Positions 1 to 10,323 are shown, counted from the first letter of the stretch. The stretch is 64,000 bases of DNA from an uncultured Bacillus sp. (GCF_946478885.1 NZ_CAMLDX010000002.1:1-64000), one strand, 5' to 3'. Numbers and translations are program-made. Notes: generated by a model not told the origin, from the letters alone.

Positions 1-95
1 TATTATTATATCGATTTATATCGAATTATTCAAATATAACGCTGTAAATTAATAATTTCTTCATTTTGATCCAATATATTTGTTTTACAAGGATA

Positions 96-1061
96 TCAAA
101 GAATGTGAGAGATAGTTACTGGCGTTCCATATCTCCAATAAGATTCTGGCAATGATGCTGCTATCACTTCTTTGCAGTGCTTTGAAATCACAGTTTTATC
201 CCAAACAATCGGCTGCCATGACGGATCATAGATCAGATAGTTGGTGTTTCCTGATAATTCGATCCGATTTCCACCAGGCTCATATACAAACATGCTGAAA
301 GTTTGGCTGATTCCATGTTTATTTGGCAGAGCTTCAATGTAGATATCTTGCTCTGTTAATAAATCAGCTATTTCATATAAACAATAAGGTCTATGATACC
401 AATAGGTTAAATGATGAAGCTTTCCCTTCCTCCCAGTTGATTCTTTCATGACAGATATTTCATGAAAAATATCTGACACGCTCAGTGAACTTTCATGTAT
501 AATCCCATTTTCCACCTCTTGTTCTCTTAAACGGAAACCAAGGGTTTGCTGCATAAAATATGTGGTTTTTCCCGGATCTGTGTCCATGAGATGAACATGA
601 TCTAAACGATTGGCCGGCACTCCTCTGTAAGGACGTTGGGGAGACAAGGGGAGTGCCCTCTCTGGCAGGGCATATTCAATGTCCCACAATAACTCCATCA
701 TATGTCCATCCGGTGTCGAAAATAGAAATGCTTTTCCGTGACCGATATCGCCCGTCGTCCAACCACGTCCTAAACCCGTTGCCTGAATCGCTGTTGCCCG
801 TCGCTCTAACGCCTGAGGAGAAGCGGTCCGCCATGCAATATGACCTAATCCAGCTTCCTTATGTTCGGTCACCTTTAACGAATGATGATAAAGATCTTTA
901 TAAGCACGAAGATATACCGATTGTCCATCTCTTGCCGTTTCTTCCAAACCCAAAAAACTAGAAAAGAACTTTACCGTTTCATCTGGTTTCGGTGATAATA
1001 TTTCGACATGTGCTAGCTGTGCAACATCAAAAATGGGCTCTTTGTATGTGTTCATAGACAA
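96..1061 (-). CDS. Type I extradiol (catechol 2,3-dioxygenase-like) VOC protein
   Basis: The protein has two VOC (glyoxalase/bleomycin-resistance fold) halves, as in type I extradiol dioxygenases that cleave catechol-type rings next to the hydroxyls. The C-terminal half keeps the 2-His-1-carboxylate Fe/Mn set: His in DHVHLMD, His in LHHLTYW and Glu in RIELSGN. The first ATG of the open frame (1074-1076) overlaps a GGAGGT ribosome binding site, so it cannot be the start. TTG at 1059-1061 lies 8 nt after GGAGG and is preferred; ATG at 1053-1055 is the alternative. It stands alone next to the phosphonate operon, and the substrate cannot be read from sequence. It resembles the dioxygenase at 16.1-17.0 kb in architecture, not closely in sequence. 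Confidence 0.8.
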   Translation of the reverse strand: MSMNTYKEPIFDVAQLAHVEILSPKPDETVKFFSSFLGLEETARDGQSVYLRAYKDLYHHSLKVTEHKEAGLGHIAWRTASPQALERRATAIQATGLGRGWTTGDIGHGKAFLFSTPDGHMMELLWDIEYALPERALPLSPQRPYRGVPANRLDHVHLMDTDPGKTTYFMQQTLGFRLREQEVENGIIHESSLSVSDIFHEISVMKESTGRKGKLHHLTYWYHRPYCLYEIADLLTEQDIYIEALPNKHGISQTFSMFVYEPGGNRIELSGNTNYLIYDPSWQPIVWDKTVISKHCKEVIAASLPESYWRYGTPVTISHIL

Positions 1062-1203
1062 TAGATATACCTCCAATGTAAAGTCGCTTATTATATATGA
1101 TTATAATAAAATAAATTAGCTGATAAATCAAATATTTCCGAATAATAAAATAATTATCCCCTCTACAAAAATACCCATATTTGACCTGTCTTCTGTCGCT
1201 TAA

Positions 1204-1248
1204 AACAATATGGCCGATGTTCTCATAATGAATGTAGGCCATATTGTT
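1204..1248 (-). terminator. Rho-independent terminator after the Nudix gene
   Basis: A perfect 12-bp stem (AACAATATGGCC paired with GGCCATATTGTT) with a 21-nt loop is followed on the minus strand by TTTTA. It overlaps the last codon of the Nudix gene and should end leftward transcription. Confidence 0.7.
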
Positions 1249-1636
1249 ATTCATTAATAGGATATTTATGATAAGTAATGAAAGGAGTCATGACAGGGTT
1301 TAAGCAGCGGTTTATCCGTTCCGTATATAAAGTCAAGGTCATCATCTGCCGGGTAGTATCCGGTGAGTAGAACCCCGAATCAAAAGTTTCGCTAGACTTT
1401 GTGAGGACTCCGCCGATTGGAACAGCTTCAAATAAAGAAATCAGTGTTAGTTTATGGACATGGTGCTCCAGCCCTAAAAAACGGGTTACCCTTATGTCTA
1501 TTCCCGTTTCCTCCTTCACTTCCCTGACAGCTGCTTCCTCCAGTGTTTCTCCATGGTCGACATAACCTCCGGGAAATTCCCATCCTCTTTTTTTATTTTT
1601 GACAAGCAGGATTTGTTTATTTTCGTTTAATATCAT
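1247..1636 (-). CDS. Nudix hydrolase
   Basis: A complete Nudix box lies at residues about 23-45 (GGYVDHGETLEEAAVREV followed by KEETGID), matching GX5EX7REUXEEXGU, so hydrolysis of a nucleoside-diphosphate-linked compound is expected. At 129 residues it is slightly short. In-frame codons directly upstream of the ATG encode hydrophobic residues (VVI) that would complete the first beta strand, and an AAGGTGG site lies further upstream. The true start may therefore be a rare upstream codon. The gene follows the phosphonate operon on the same strand after about 90 nt and may be co-transcribed, but no functional link is demonstrated. Confidence 0.8.
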   Translation of the reverse strand: MILNENKQILLVKNKKRGWEFPGGYVDHGETLEEAAVREVKEETGIDIRVTRFLGLEHHVHKLTLISLFEAVPIGGVLTKSSETFDSGFYSPDTTRQMMTLTLYTERINRCLNPVMTPFITYHKYPINE

Positions 1637-1728
1637 GATAACAACTGATAATTTATGACAAGAATTTGAAATTTGTAATCACCACCTTTTTTGATGCACA
1701 ATTAACTGCTTTTCTCATTCTTTTTATT

Positions 1729-3570
1729 TTAGGTTTCTGAGATTTGTTGCAAATATTGTTCCAATAACCATATAAAATTTTCCATGTCTCTCTTTGTTAA
1801 ATCGCCAATATTGGCAATACGGAAAGTACTTAAATCAGCAAATTTCCCCGGATAGATCGTAAAACCTCTTTCATAAAAATAATCGTGCATCTCTTTGAAA
1901 TTGTAGGCAGGAATCTCAGGCTCATTTATCGCTGTAATAATTTTAGAATGATCCTGCGCTTTTCCAATGAAAGTTAATCCCAGGGCGGTTAGCCCTTTTA
2001 TCAGAATCTCCCATATGTCAGAATACCTTTTGTAACGATTTTCAATCCCCTCCCATTTAGTTTCAATAATGGCCTGTTTCAAAGCATAAAGAATTTGAAC
2101 GGGAGGTGTGAATCTCATTTGCTTCGTCCGTAAAAAATATTCATATTGGGAATATAAATGGAGATAGTAATTGCGGGGGGAGATTTCTTTAGTTGGTGTA
2201 AGCTTTTTTTTATCGGCAATGACAAAGGATATTCCTGCCATACCTTGTAAATTTTTGTTGGAGCTGGCAGCAAGAAATCCAATATTCATATTTTTCATAT
2301 CAATCGGAATGGCACCAAATGAACTCATGGCATCAACAATCATCGTGATTCCATATTTGCGGCAAATGGACCCGATCTGTTTAATCGGATTCAGCAGTCC
2401 GATTGTCGTTTCGTTATGCACGGCAGCTAAATGGGAGATACGGCTGGCATGATGATGGATACTAGCTTCAAGTTTTTCAAGATCGATTGCCTGATCGTAT
2501 GGACTGCTGAATTCAATATAGGGTATTTGATAATTTTCGGCTATTTCACATATTCTTTTGCCGTAGGCTCCATTATGGATAATGAATAGGCATTTCCGGT
2601 CTATCACGGAACTGATAATAGATTCAACTGCCGCGGTCCCTGAACCGGCAAAAAGAATCGTAGTGTATTCCTCAGTACTTCCGGCAAATTTCGTCAGCTC
2701 TGTTGAAATATATTGCATGACCTCGCCAAATTCTTCTTCACGCGGACATATATCAGGGACAATTTGTGCATATTTCACAGAGTCAGTAGTCGTGGCAGGC
2801 CCCGGATTTAAAAGGATATTTTTTTTTACCAGTCTGTTACCCTTTTCATGTGCCTGAATGATCGGATAAATGATTTCGACAGCCCTCTGCCAATGCTCCT
2901 CATTGTCAACCTCGCACCACGCCAGCTTGTTTACCTTATGGACAATGAATTCTGTATCTGTTGAAATACCTGCCAGAGCCTGCTCATAATCCATTTTCGG
3001 AAATGTCGGCAAAATTTGCTCAGCATAGCTGCACATCTTATGAAAAGCTGTGTAAGAGATCTTTGAAATGCCAATCAGTTCGCCATATATATGTGCTAAG
3101 CGAGTTCTTTCTTTAGTCAGCTGTTTTAAAGTGCCATTTTCATTTACTTCAACCCAAACCTCATCCCCAGAATTGGTAAAACCGCTTGCTAAAACAACAT
3201 TCTGGTTCTTATGTCCCGCTACCGTTGATAATATTTTTTTTTCATATATAAGATCGGATTCCAGTAAAATGAAGTCACTTGTAATCGACTGTTTTAACGA
3301 ATACAGCGTCTGCATGCTGCCACATGATTCGAAGAGTGGATTGTATACACATTGTATATTACGATAGCGCGTGGTAAGTTCTTCAAACATCTCATGACGA
3401 TAGCCGGTACCAATGATGATATCCTCTATACCTGCCTTAAATATTTTTTGAATGGAATGCTCAATAATAGGCATAGAATCCAGTATTAAAAACCCTTTTG
3501 GACAGTTTTTTGTACGATTCCCCAGTCTGCTTCCCAATCCGGCCGCCAAAATCACCGCTGTTTTAATCAT
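1729..3570 (-). CDS. pntC: Bifunctional phosphonate cytidylyltransferase / 2-aminoethylphosphonate-pyruvate transaminase (PntC-AEPT type)
   Basis: Residues about 1-235 are a MobA/LicC-type nucleotidyltransferase with the loop LAAGLGSRLGNRTKNCPKG. Residues about 250-610 are a fold-type I PLP transaminase of the PhnW family (NPGPATTTDSV near its start, PLP lysine in SSNKNLQG). Together they should interconvert phosphonoacetaldehyde and 2-aminoethylphosphonate (AEP), with alanine/pyruvate, and activate AEP with CTP to CMP-AEP. That arrangement is known for PntC-AEPT enzymes that prepare AEP for attachment to surface glycans or lipids. The start overlaps the end of the decarboxylase gene by 8 nt, and AGGTG inside that gene is the ribosome binding site. 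It is the last enzyme of the phosphonate operon. Confidence 0.9.
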   Translation of the reverse strand: MIKTAVILAAGLGSRLGNRTKNCPKGFLILDSMPIIEHSIQKIFKAGIEDIIIGTGYRHEMFEELTTRYRNIQCVYNPLFESCGSMQTLYSLKQSITSDFILLESDLIYEKKILSTVAGHKNQNVVLASGFTNSGDEVWVEVNENGTLKQLTKERTRLAHIYGELIGISKISYTAFHKMCSYAEQILPTFPKMDYEQALAGISTDTEFIVHKVNKLAWCEVDNEEHWQRAVEIIYPIIQAHEKGNRLVKKNILLNPGPATTTDSVKYAQIVPDICPREEEFGEVMQYISTELTKFAGSTEEYTTILFAGSGTAAVESIISSVIDRKCLFIIHNGAYGKRICEIAENYQIPYIEFSSPYDQAIDLEKLEASIHHHASRISHLAAVHNETTIGLLNPIKQIGSICRKYGITMIVDAMSSFGAIPIDMKNMNIGFLAASSNKNLQGMAGISFVIADKKKLTPTKEISPRNYYLHLYSQYEYFLRTKQMRFTPPVQILYALKQAIIETKWEGIENRYKRYSDIWEILIKGLTALGLTFIGKAQDHSKIITAINEPEIPAYNFKEMHDYFYERGFTIYPGKFADLSTFRIANIGDLTKRDMENFIWLLEQYLQQISET

Positions 3571-4696
3571 TAAGGAACACCTGCAGTCTTTCCTTTACTT
3601 CATGTGGTTTGAAGGAAGGGCGGCCAAGCTCCTTGAGTGAACCTTTGGCTATTTTAACATGTAAAAAAGTAAGTTTATTTTCCAGTTTCCACTCATGTAT
3701 ATAGCCGTTCAGTTCAGATAATGTGTGAACAAAAATGGATTGGCGATAACCGCATGCTGCTGCGATATCCACAAAACAGACATTATGAGAAACTGTCAGC
3801 TGACCCCCAGTTGAATCATGCGATTGATTATCTAATAAAATATGCAGAAGATTAGGCGGACTGTTGTATCCAATAGTTGCCAGGCTGCCCATCCGCATTA
3901 AGAGTGCGCCATCACCGTCAATTGCAATGAAATGTTTGTCTTTTCTCGATAAGCAGAGTCCGAGGGAGAGAGAGCTGACACACCCCATTGATCCCACCAT
4001 ATATAATTGATTCGGCATGTCTTTCAATTGATAAAGCTCCCTCCCGGTTTTGCCGGTTGTTGCGAGCAATACCGTATCTTCATCAGCGTGAGATTGAATC
4101 ACCCGTAAGGCATCTATACGGGACGGATATTCATGTTCCCTGCTCTTCATTATTTTGCGAACGATTAAAGAAGTTTTGCTCTCTTGTCTTTGGAGAGGAG
4201 TTTTTTCAAATGTACCTTTTTTGACAATAAAGAAGAAAGGTTTGTTTTGTTCCATTATAGCCGCAGCTCTTTGCAACTGTTCTTCTGCTTCAGACATCTG
4301 ATCGGACAAATATTCCCAATGGATCCTCATAGAGCTCAACAGGTTAGCGGTAATTTGTCCCATTAATTCATGCTGGGGTTCATCTTTTAGCCCAGGCTCC
4401 CCCCGGAGGCTGACAAAACCTAATATCGGGATATGAAATGGATAAATAAGAGAAGTAAGTGGAGAGGATGCATTACTTAAACCTGAATTCTGCATTAAGA
4501 CAACTGTTTTTCTACCGCCTATGGAAGCCCCGGCTGCGATTGAAACGGCTTCGCCTTCATTTACCGCAGCAATATATTCACATTCATTTATCGCAAAGTT
4601 AATCAATGGATTTAAAAAAGAACATGGAACACCAGTAAAAAAAGTAAAGCCCAGTTTTTTGCATATTTCACCAAACTGTCTAGTTTCAATCATCAT
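3563..4696 (-). CDS. aepY: Phosphonopyruvate decarboxylase
   Basis: This ThDP-dependent enzyme converts phosphonopyruvate to phosphonoacetaldehyde, the irreversible step that pulls phosphonate biosynthesis forward. The N-terminal part has the Ppd-type [16 protein letters not shown] and [12 protein letters not shown] segments, where the Glu is the cofactor-activating residue. The C-terminal half has the ThDP/Mg motif starting at [11 protein letters not shown] and ending about 27 residues later in LLDNQ. The length of 377 is normal. The ATG overlaps the stop of the PEP mutase gene (ATGA) with only a weak ribosome binding site of its own, so translation is probably coupled. Confidence 0.93.
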   Translation of the reverse strand: MMIETRQFGEICKKLGFTFFTGVPCSFLNPLINFAINECEYIAAVNEGEAVSIAAGASIGGRKTVVLMQNSGLSNASSPLTSLIYPFHIPILGFVSLRGEPGLKDEPQHELMGQITANLLSSMRIHWEYLSDQMSEAEEQLQRAAAIMEQNKPFFFIVKKGTFEKTPLQRQESKTSLIVRKIMKSREHEYPSRIDALRVIQSHADEDTVLLATTGKTGRELYQLKDMPNQLYMVGSMGCVSSLSLGLCLSRKDKHFIAIDGDGALLMRMGSLATIGYNSPPNLLHILLDNQSHDSTGGQLTVSHNVCFVDIAAACGYRQSIFVHTLSELNGYIHEWKLENKLTFLHVKIAKGSLKELGRPSFKPHEVKERLQVFLND

Positions 4697-6192
4697 GTAT
4701 CACCAAAATTCATCCGTTTTTCGTAATCATTGCTATTCAGCCACTGTCCTTTAATAAACTTAACAACGATACGATGCTTTTCCATGATGAAAGAAAACAG
4801 ATCGGAAAGTGTCCATTGCTTCGTATGGTCACGCTTCATAAGTGTATCAATCGATTCCCTTATTATTTCAGCCCCTTTTGGTGAAACCTTCCAAAGACCA
4901 ATGAATTCACCATATATCTGAGCGTCATTTATCTGCCTTGAAAATAGCGTCATTTCTACAGAATTCGAATAAAGAAGTCTTGAGTAGGGTTTATTTCCTG
5001 AAATATAGTATTTTTCATCCTCTTTCTCTACATCAGCCTCAGCCAATATGACAATATCGTTCGGATCGGATAATAGCTCATGAATTAGATGCGGTTGATA
5101 GATGATATCACTAAAGCTGAAGAGAATTTCACCATTAAGGTTTGATTTCTCCTGGCACAGTAAGTGGGTTTCACCGCCTTGCTCCGGTCCATTCTGTGTG
5201 GATTCAATCAAGAGGATATCTTTGATTCCTGCCTGATTCAATAGATCTATTTGCTGCTGTAGCAGTTTGTCAGTTCCATCCTTCCTTACAATAATGATTG
5301 ATTTTGCCTCAAGGTCTCTTTTTGGTAGGTACTTTTCTTCTGCTTCCACTAATTCCGCCGCGCCCTGCAGGGCAAAAACCTTATCAAGCGGCGCTACATC
5401 CGTTTCTATGTGTCGGATACTTTCCTGCTGATAGATTTGTTTTGAAGCAAGTTCCATTGCATGAATCGATGCCCGCAAGTTATGGTTTGCCCAAATCGCC
5501 ATGCTGATTCCCAGTTCCCGCAGCTTTGCTGTGGGAACTGTATAATATTTTGTCGGTACTACTACTACGGGTAGCCTGTTTCCCCATTCTTTCATAAAAG
5601 TTTCAATTTCTGAAACATCCGATTTTTTGCTATGGATCAGAATGGCATCGGTCCCGGCCTGGAGGTAAGCTTCAGCGCGGCGCAAGGCCTCTTTCAGCCC
5701 CCATCCGGCAATAAACGCTTCCACACGGGATACGACAACAAAGTCATCGTCTTTTTGAGTATCCTTCATTGCTTTGATTTTATAACAGAATTCATCTATA
5801 TCCGCTAGGGGCTGTGTCTCGCCTTTGATAAAGGAATTTGTTTTGGGAAACAATTTATCTTCTATACAAACACCTGCAATATCCCGCTGTTCAAGCTTTT
5901 TTACTAAGCGGCGGGCATTGTTGAAATTTCCGTATCCGGTGTCCCCATCCAGTAAAATCGGAATAGTTGTCGCATCGCTCATAAACTCCAATACTTCTAA
6001 AATCTGCGTCCATGATGCTTCATTATTATCTCGGACGCCCATAGCAGCAGACATGGATAATCCGCTTGCCCAAATCCCTTTAAATCCTGTATTCTCAACA
6101 ATTTTGGCAGACAGTGCATGATGTGCTTCCATAAGCTGTTCCAAATGCTTGCTTTCGATCATGCAGCGCAGCTGTGTCGTTTTTTTCATCAC
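4693..6192 (-). CDS. aepX: Phosphoenolpyruvate mutase fused to a degenerate nucleotidyltransferase-like domain
   Basis: Residues about 15-295 form the isocitrate-lyase-superfamily barrel with the PEP mutase signature [10 protein letters not shown] (rather than a lyase-type loop) and the metal-binding segment [10 protein letters not shown]. It should rearrange PEP to phosphonopyruvate, forming the C-P bond. Residues about 300-499 resemble a MobA-type NTP transferase ([14 protein letters not shown], then [10 protein letters not shown] and [11 protein letters not shown]) but lack the GxGxR...PK nucleotide loop, so this half is probably not an active transferase. The start is GTG/ATG, about 8-11 nt after AAAGGAG. 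An 18-nt gap separates it from the MurF-like gene upstream. Confidence 0.93.
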   Translation of the reverse strand: MMKKTTQLRCMIESKHLEQLMEAHHALSAKIVENTGFKGIWASGLSMSAAMGVRDNNEASWTQILEVLEFMSDATTIPILLDGDTGYGNFNNARRLVKKLEQRDIAGVCIEDKLFPKTNSFIKGETQPLADIDEFCYKIKAMKDTQKDDDFVVVSRVEAFIAGWGLKEALRRAEAYLQAGTDAILIHSKKSDVSEIETFMKEWGNRLPVVVVPTKYYTVPTAKLRELGISMAIWANHNLRASIHAMELASKQIYQQESIRHIETDVAPLDKVFALQGAAELVEAEEKYLPKRDLEAKSIIIVRKDGTDKLLQQQIDLLNQAGIKDILLIESTQNGPEQGGETHLLCQEKSNLNGEILFSFSDIIYQPHLIHELLSDPNDIVILAEADVEKEDEKYYISGNKPYSRLLYSNSVEMTLFSRQINDAQIYGEFIGLWKVSPKGAEIIRESIDTLMKRDHTKQWTLSDLFSFIMEKHRIVVKFIKGQWLNSNDYEKRMNFGDT

Positions 6193-6210
6193 ATGTTCTG
6201 CTCCTTTCGT

Positions 6211-7620
6211 TTATTTATCTTTTTTAGGAATGAGGTAATTTTTGAATGCTTTAAATGTAGGGTGTTTCATAACACGATAAGTGACTTTTAAAAAGATTAC
6301 TGTATTTTCATTCACTTTATCTTTTAATCTTTCGTATATTTCCGTGCCGTTGCAGCAGAAGAAGACTTTTGCAGGATTCATCCCGAGATTTAACGCACTT
6401 TTCCCAATAGACTCAGCCTCTATACCTACTACAATTAACTCGTCAACACCTGATTGTAAGGCTAATTCACCTATTTTCCGATATTCCTCAATAGCAAATT
6501 GATTTTCACCAAGCTGGGGCATATACCCTAATATGGCAATCGAAGTCTTTCCTGTCGCTGATTCCTTTAGCACCTGAAGTCCTGTTCTCATGGAGAGAGG
6601 TGAAGAATTCCATGTATCATCGATAACAGTACAACCGTTTACTCCCTGTTTGAATTCAAGATGTTCCTCCACATGTTCGAACTCAGTCAAATAACGAATG
6701 GCTGCTTCAATGTCAACACCTGCGCTGGTTACGGCCGCTAGTGCTGCCATTGCATTATAAACATTATGTTCGCCAAACCCGGGAACATAGACTTCGCGTG
6801 CTTCCCCTTTACAGTGCAGGATGAATTTCATTCCCTGGCCAGCATATTGAATCTGCTCAGCCCGAAACTCCATTCCTTCGCCTTTTCCAAAATAAATCAC
6901 ATTCTTATAGTGGGTGATATTAACAATTTTTTTAATGTTTTCATCATCGCCATTTAAAATCAGAACATCGGTTTCCGGTTCCATTCCTTCAATTATTTCC
7001 CCCTTTGCCTTCATATATGTTTCAGGTGTTTCGCAATCAGCTAAGTGATGCACATCGATATTAAGCAGTACGCGAATTTGCGGTTTAAAGTAGCGGCAGG
7101 CTATTTTCAAATAACCAGGATATGCAACGGGCATTTCATAGACAGCTATTTCTGTCTCTTTCTTTAAACGCATTAAATAACGAAGATTGACACTCATTGA
7201 ATTCATACTCATCCAGGTGCTTTCAACGTTATAATCATGCTCAAGAATTTGGACAATCATTTCTTTTGTCGTGGTTTTACCGCATGTACCGGTAACTCCG
7301 ATCACCGGGATAGAAAAGAGCCCCCTGTAATAATCAATAAATTTCCAATAAGCTTCCTTAATATTTTTAACTTGAATGATACTGATCTCATCATGTAAAT
7401 TTGTACATTTCCCGGGAACATCCGTAACAACGGCTACAGAGTGATTTTTGGACCAATACTTCCCCATAATCGGGTCTTTTTTCATATGGAAAAGGAGCAT
7501 GTGATTGTCAATATCCTTGTTCGTCTTTTTCGTTACACCTTTGATTAAAATGTCATTCCTGCCGTGAATAACCTGTCCGTCAATTTGCTGTACGATTTCG
7601 TTCAGAGGCATTGGTATCAT
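6211..7620 (-). CDS. MurF-like Mur ligase family protein
   Basis: This is an ATP-dependent amide ligase of the Mur family. It has an N-terminal MurF-like substrate domain (residues 1-100), the P-loop GVTGTCGKTTTKE (about 110-122), the central region with DVHHLAD, and a C-terminal domain with VIDDTWNSSPLSM typical of MurF and cyanophycin-type ligases. At 469 residues it is full length. The genuine cell-wall murF normally sits with ddl or in the dcw cluster. This copy lies between an amide ligase and phosphonate genes, with a 4-nt ATGA overlap to the gene upstream. A dedicated role in joining an amino acid or an AEP-type amine to a carboxylate is therefore more likely than peptidoglycan synthesis. 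The substrate is unknown. Confidence 0.88.
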   Translation of the reverse strand: MIPMPLNEIVQQIDGQVIHGRNDILIKGVTKKTNKDIDNHMLLFHMKKDPIMGKYWSKNHSVAVVTDVPGKCTNLHDEISIIQVKNIKEAYWKFIDYYRGLFSIPVIGVTGTCGKTTTKEMIVQILEHDYNVESTWMSMNSMSVNLRYLMRLKKETEIAVYEMPVAYPGYLKIACRYFKPQIRVLLNIDVHHLADCETPETYMKAKGEIIEGMEPETDVLILNGDDENIKKIVNITHYKNVIYFGKGEGMEFRAEQIQYAGQGMKFILHCKGEAREVYVPGFGEHNVYNAMAALAAVTSAGVDIEAAIRYLTEFEHVEEHLEFKQGVNGCTVIDDTWNSSPLSMRTGLQVLKESATGKTSIAILGYMPQLGENQFAIEEYRKIGELALQSGVDELIVVGIEAESIGKSALNLGMNPAKVFFCCNGTEIYERLKDKVNENTVIFLKVTYRVMKHPTFKAFKNYLIPKKDK

Positions 7621-10253
7621 TTTATTGAATTCTCCTTTTCACTGTTATCATTCCATTCTAAGCCTGACAGCGCAGCGGCATAATTGAGCAGTCGATGTAC
7701 GGCTGAATTACGAAGTTTATAGGCATTTACTTGGGAAAACAAGTTATCAGGCTTTCCATTAACCTCAAGGATTTTGATGCGGTCAAACTGATCAATGCAA
7801 ATGTCCACTGCCAGCTCGCCAAATACACCAGTTTGTTTTTCGATTGCTTCAACAACACTTTTAGCCACGTTGGCAATTTGATTTTTGATTTTTCTTTGAT
7901 CATTCGAGTCTGGATATAATGTTCTCAATACATAACTGGCACGTCTGTTCATTTCCGTTTCTGGAGTTATTACGCCTTTATTCGTTAAACGCGCGACCAT
8001 GCCCGTTCTAACCCACTTTTTTCTACCATTTTTTTGCATGTATACTCTGATTTCTACAAAATGTTCATTTATCTGTTTTCTTTTTACTGCTTCCTGGATT
8101 AAATACGAATGACACTGAATTTGCGGGAACAATGTTGCAGTCAGTTCCTCAATGCTATGAAGAGGCTGATAGGCAGCATTCTTCGAATGAACCCAGAACA
8201 TTCCCGAGGACGTTTGAATCACCTGTACAATTCCTTTTCCAAGTGCTCCTCCCACCGGCTTGATGAATAACTCACCATAACGATCAAGCATCTCTTTAAT
8301 GTCTGAATTTTGCTGGAAAGTTCGTGTATCTGGAAGAAATTCTTCATGGGTTTCTTTTAAAATGACATGAGTAAACCATTTATTACCGGTTAATGCGAAT
8401 AATCTTGGAGAATTGATAAAGGGAATTTGATAGATAAATTCCAGCTTAGCGCGGATCTCCTCAATTTCCATGCTTTGTTTTTTTTGGGCATAAAAAAATC
8501 GATCATAGATTACCGACGGAAAAGGAAATATCCCTTCGCCATTCATGGTTGTTCCTTTGATTAATTGCCGATCCCAAATGATATCCTTCGGTTCGAATAC
8601 ATAAACAAGCATTTGTTTTTGGAGAGCGATTTTACTAATATGCTGAAAATATGTTGCCTGCCTCTCAAAAGGCCGATTGGCAAGAATCCCTAATATAGGC
8701 CCAAGAATAAGGGCTCCATTGGCTGACGAAATTATTGGATTCCATTCTAATGGTAAAGAAAGGGCTTCTCGTAGTTTTGGTGAAAGCTGAATTATTTTGC
8801 AATTTCTGAAGGTAAAAGGATAAGGGCGAATCACTGCCTTCGATATAGATTTTCCAGCGCAAACATACGTCTCTTGGCCTATGTCTAAAGTAAATTTCTC
8901 TCTTAATTTTTTTGGAATCTGAATGATGAATCCTCTTTCATATTTTTGAACTGGGATTTCCAGTTTCCAATTTCTCCGTATATCTTTATTTTCTTTTAAT
9001 AAAGAACCTTCTTCGATAAATGTAAAGAATGGATTCAGTTCTTTTTCGTAACGAGTATAATCGGTTTGGTCCATTATTTGAGTTTTAATGTCATGCCAAA
9101 TGGTCCTTAGAATGGCTTGATTTCCTTGATAATAAGCACGCTGAATAAGGGGATGATACAAAAAGGTTGTTTTCAGATGTTCATAATGAGAGGCTGTGAG
9201 TTTTGCCAGGCATAATACGGCCAGAGTAATTTCAGGTTTAATGATCCAAGAGCTTAAGGATAAGTATTCAAAGCCATATGGTTTCTCACGGAATCTTCCT
9301 AATCCTCCGTGTTTAGTCTTTCTTCTTCTTCTACTAGTATCTGATTGCTCGATCATGGCTAAAGGAATCGCAAGAAAATAGTCTAACGTGCGTAATAATG
9401 GTACTGAGGGCTTGATGCCAAAGTGGAGATGTCCGCCGCACTGATAACCGTAGAAAGGCATGCTTCCTGCATGGATGGATATATTTTGGTAAGGTATCAT
9501 TTTGGACGCATCAGCGATTAAGGTTTGAATATTATGAAAAAGGTCATGGGGCGATGCTGAATGTTCCGGTCGTATTTCCGCAAGTGCAAAGTCGCCGCTA
9601 TCCTGTTCGATTTGTCTTTCGTCACAACCAACCTGTCCCTCCAAGGGGAAAAACTCAGAAGCAGGAAGCAGTTCATTATCGCAGCTTAACATAAATTCAA
9701 TATCTGCTCCTATCGTGAAAGCATCTCCCGCTTCGCCTTGCTGTATATCCAAGGCTGGTAACGGATCAATATCGACTACAATCGGTTTGTCATTATTCAG
9801 AATGCCCAGCTTGACACATGCATGATGCTGACCAATTACATAGACAGCCCGTACAGCTAATTGCTTCCATTCCTCATATAGTTCCATCTTGTCTATCTCT
9901 ACCCAATTCCATCCTTTTGAAACTGTTCTAATGGGAATTTCGTCTTTAACTGCCGTATGGACAACGGCTTTCTCTACTTTCCTTACCGCTGTACCGAAAA
10001 CTTCGAGCTTATACTCCTGTGGAATCACATATAGTTTGGTTAAGTAATCGAAGTCCTTCGCCCAAGATTGTTCCTCCGAATGAACGATTCTTATATCACT
10101 GCCAGAATGATGGCCGAATTTCCTGCCAATGACAGGATAGGAGCAATGATTAGCATCGACAATTTCCACAGCTGGGACATTGTTTATTTTCAGCATCTGC
10201 AGAACGAGTTCTTTATCCTCCCCTAAAAAAAACATGCTATTGATGAACTCCAT
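7617..10253 (-). CDS. COOH-NH2 ligase / YheC-YheD-type ATP-grasp fusion protein
   Basis: Three parts can be seen. Residues about 1-170 have no clear motif. Residues about 180-430 match the glutamine-synthetase-like COOH-NH2 ligase family (IGADIEFML, SGDFALAEIRPEHSASP, YGYQCGGHLHFGIK). Residues about 430-875 match YheC/YheD proteins with a C-terminal ATP-grasp (IQIPKKLREKF, FIKPVGGALGKGIVQV, GELAVDICID, ILEVNGKPD). Such proteins form amide or peptide bonds, and YheC/YheD proteins are annotated as endospore-coat associated. The open frame begins with GTG at 10265, but AGGTGG lies inside it, so ATG at 10253 (8 nt downstream) is the better start. It is the first gene of the five-gene operon. The substrate is unknown. 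Confidence 0.87.
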   Translation of the reverse strand: MEFINSMFFLGEDKELVLQMLKINNVPAVEIVDANHCSYPVIGRKFGHHSGSDIRIVHSEEQSWAKDFDYLTKLYVIPQEYKLEVFGTAVRKVEKAVVHTAVKDEIPIRTVSKGWNWVEIDKMELYEEWKQLAVRAVYVIGQHHACVKLGILNNDKPIVVDIDPLPALDIQQGEAGDAFTIGADIEFMLSCDNELLPASEFFPLEGQVGCDERQIEQDSGDFALAEIRPEHSASPHDLFHNIQTLIADASKMIPYQNISIHAGSMPFYGYQCGGHLHFGIKPSVPLLRTLDYFLAIPLAMIEQSDTSRRRRKTKHGGLGRFREKPYGFEYLSLSSWIIKPEITLAVLCLAKLTASHYEHLKTTFLYHPLIQRAYYQGNQAILRTIWHDIKTQIMDQTDYTRYEKELNPFFTFIEEGSLLKENKDIRRNWKLEIPVQKYERGFIIQIPKKLREKFTLDIGQETYVCAGKSISKAVIRPYPFTFRNCKIIQLSPKLREALSLPLEWNPIISSANGALILGPILGILANRPFERQATYFQHISKIALQKQMLVYVFEPKDIIWDRQLIKGTTMNGEGIFPFPSVIYDRFFYAQKKQSMEIEEIRAKLEFIYQIPFINSPRLFALTGNKWFTHVILKETHEEFLPDTRTFQQNSDIKEMLDRYGELFIKPVGGALGKGIVQVIQTSSGMFWVHSKNAAYQPLHSIEELTATLFPQIQCHSYLIQEAVKRKQINEHFVEIRVYMQKNGRKKWVRTGMVARLTNKGVITPETEMNRRASYVLRTLYPDSNDQRKIKNQIANVAKSVVEAIEKQTGVFGELAVDICIDQFDRIKILEVNGKPDNLFSQVNAYKLRNSAVHRLLNYAAALSGLEWNDNSEKENSIK

Positions 10254-10323
10254 ATCATAAACCACCTATTTGAAAAAATATTTAACCTTGCATTTGAAAT
10301 GTGATGATCGCATAAGTTTAAAA

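Noticed and set aside
653..961. 102-codon plus-strand frame inside the first dioxygenase gene
   Set aside because: It is antisense to a well-supported VOC protein, has no ribosome binding site and no recognisable motif. Many similar antisense frames in the window were left out for the same reason.
6211..7620. MurF-like gene as the housekeeping murF
   Set aside because: The context (ATGA-coupled to an amide-ligase fusion and followed by PEP mutase) and the altered substrate domain fit a dedicated ligase better; a canonical murF is expected elsewhere.
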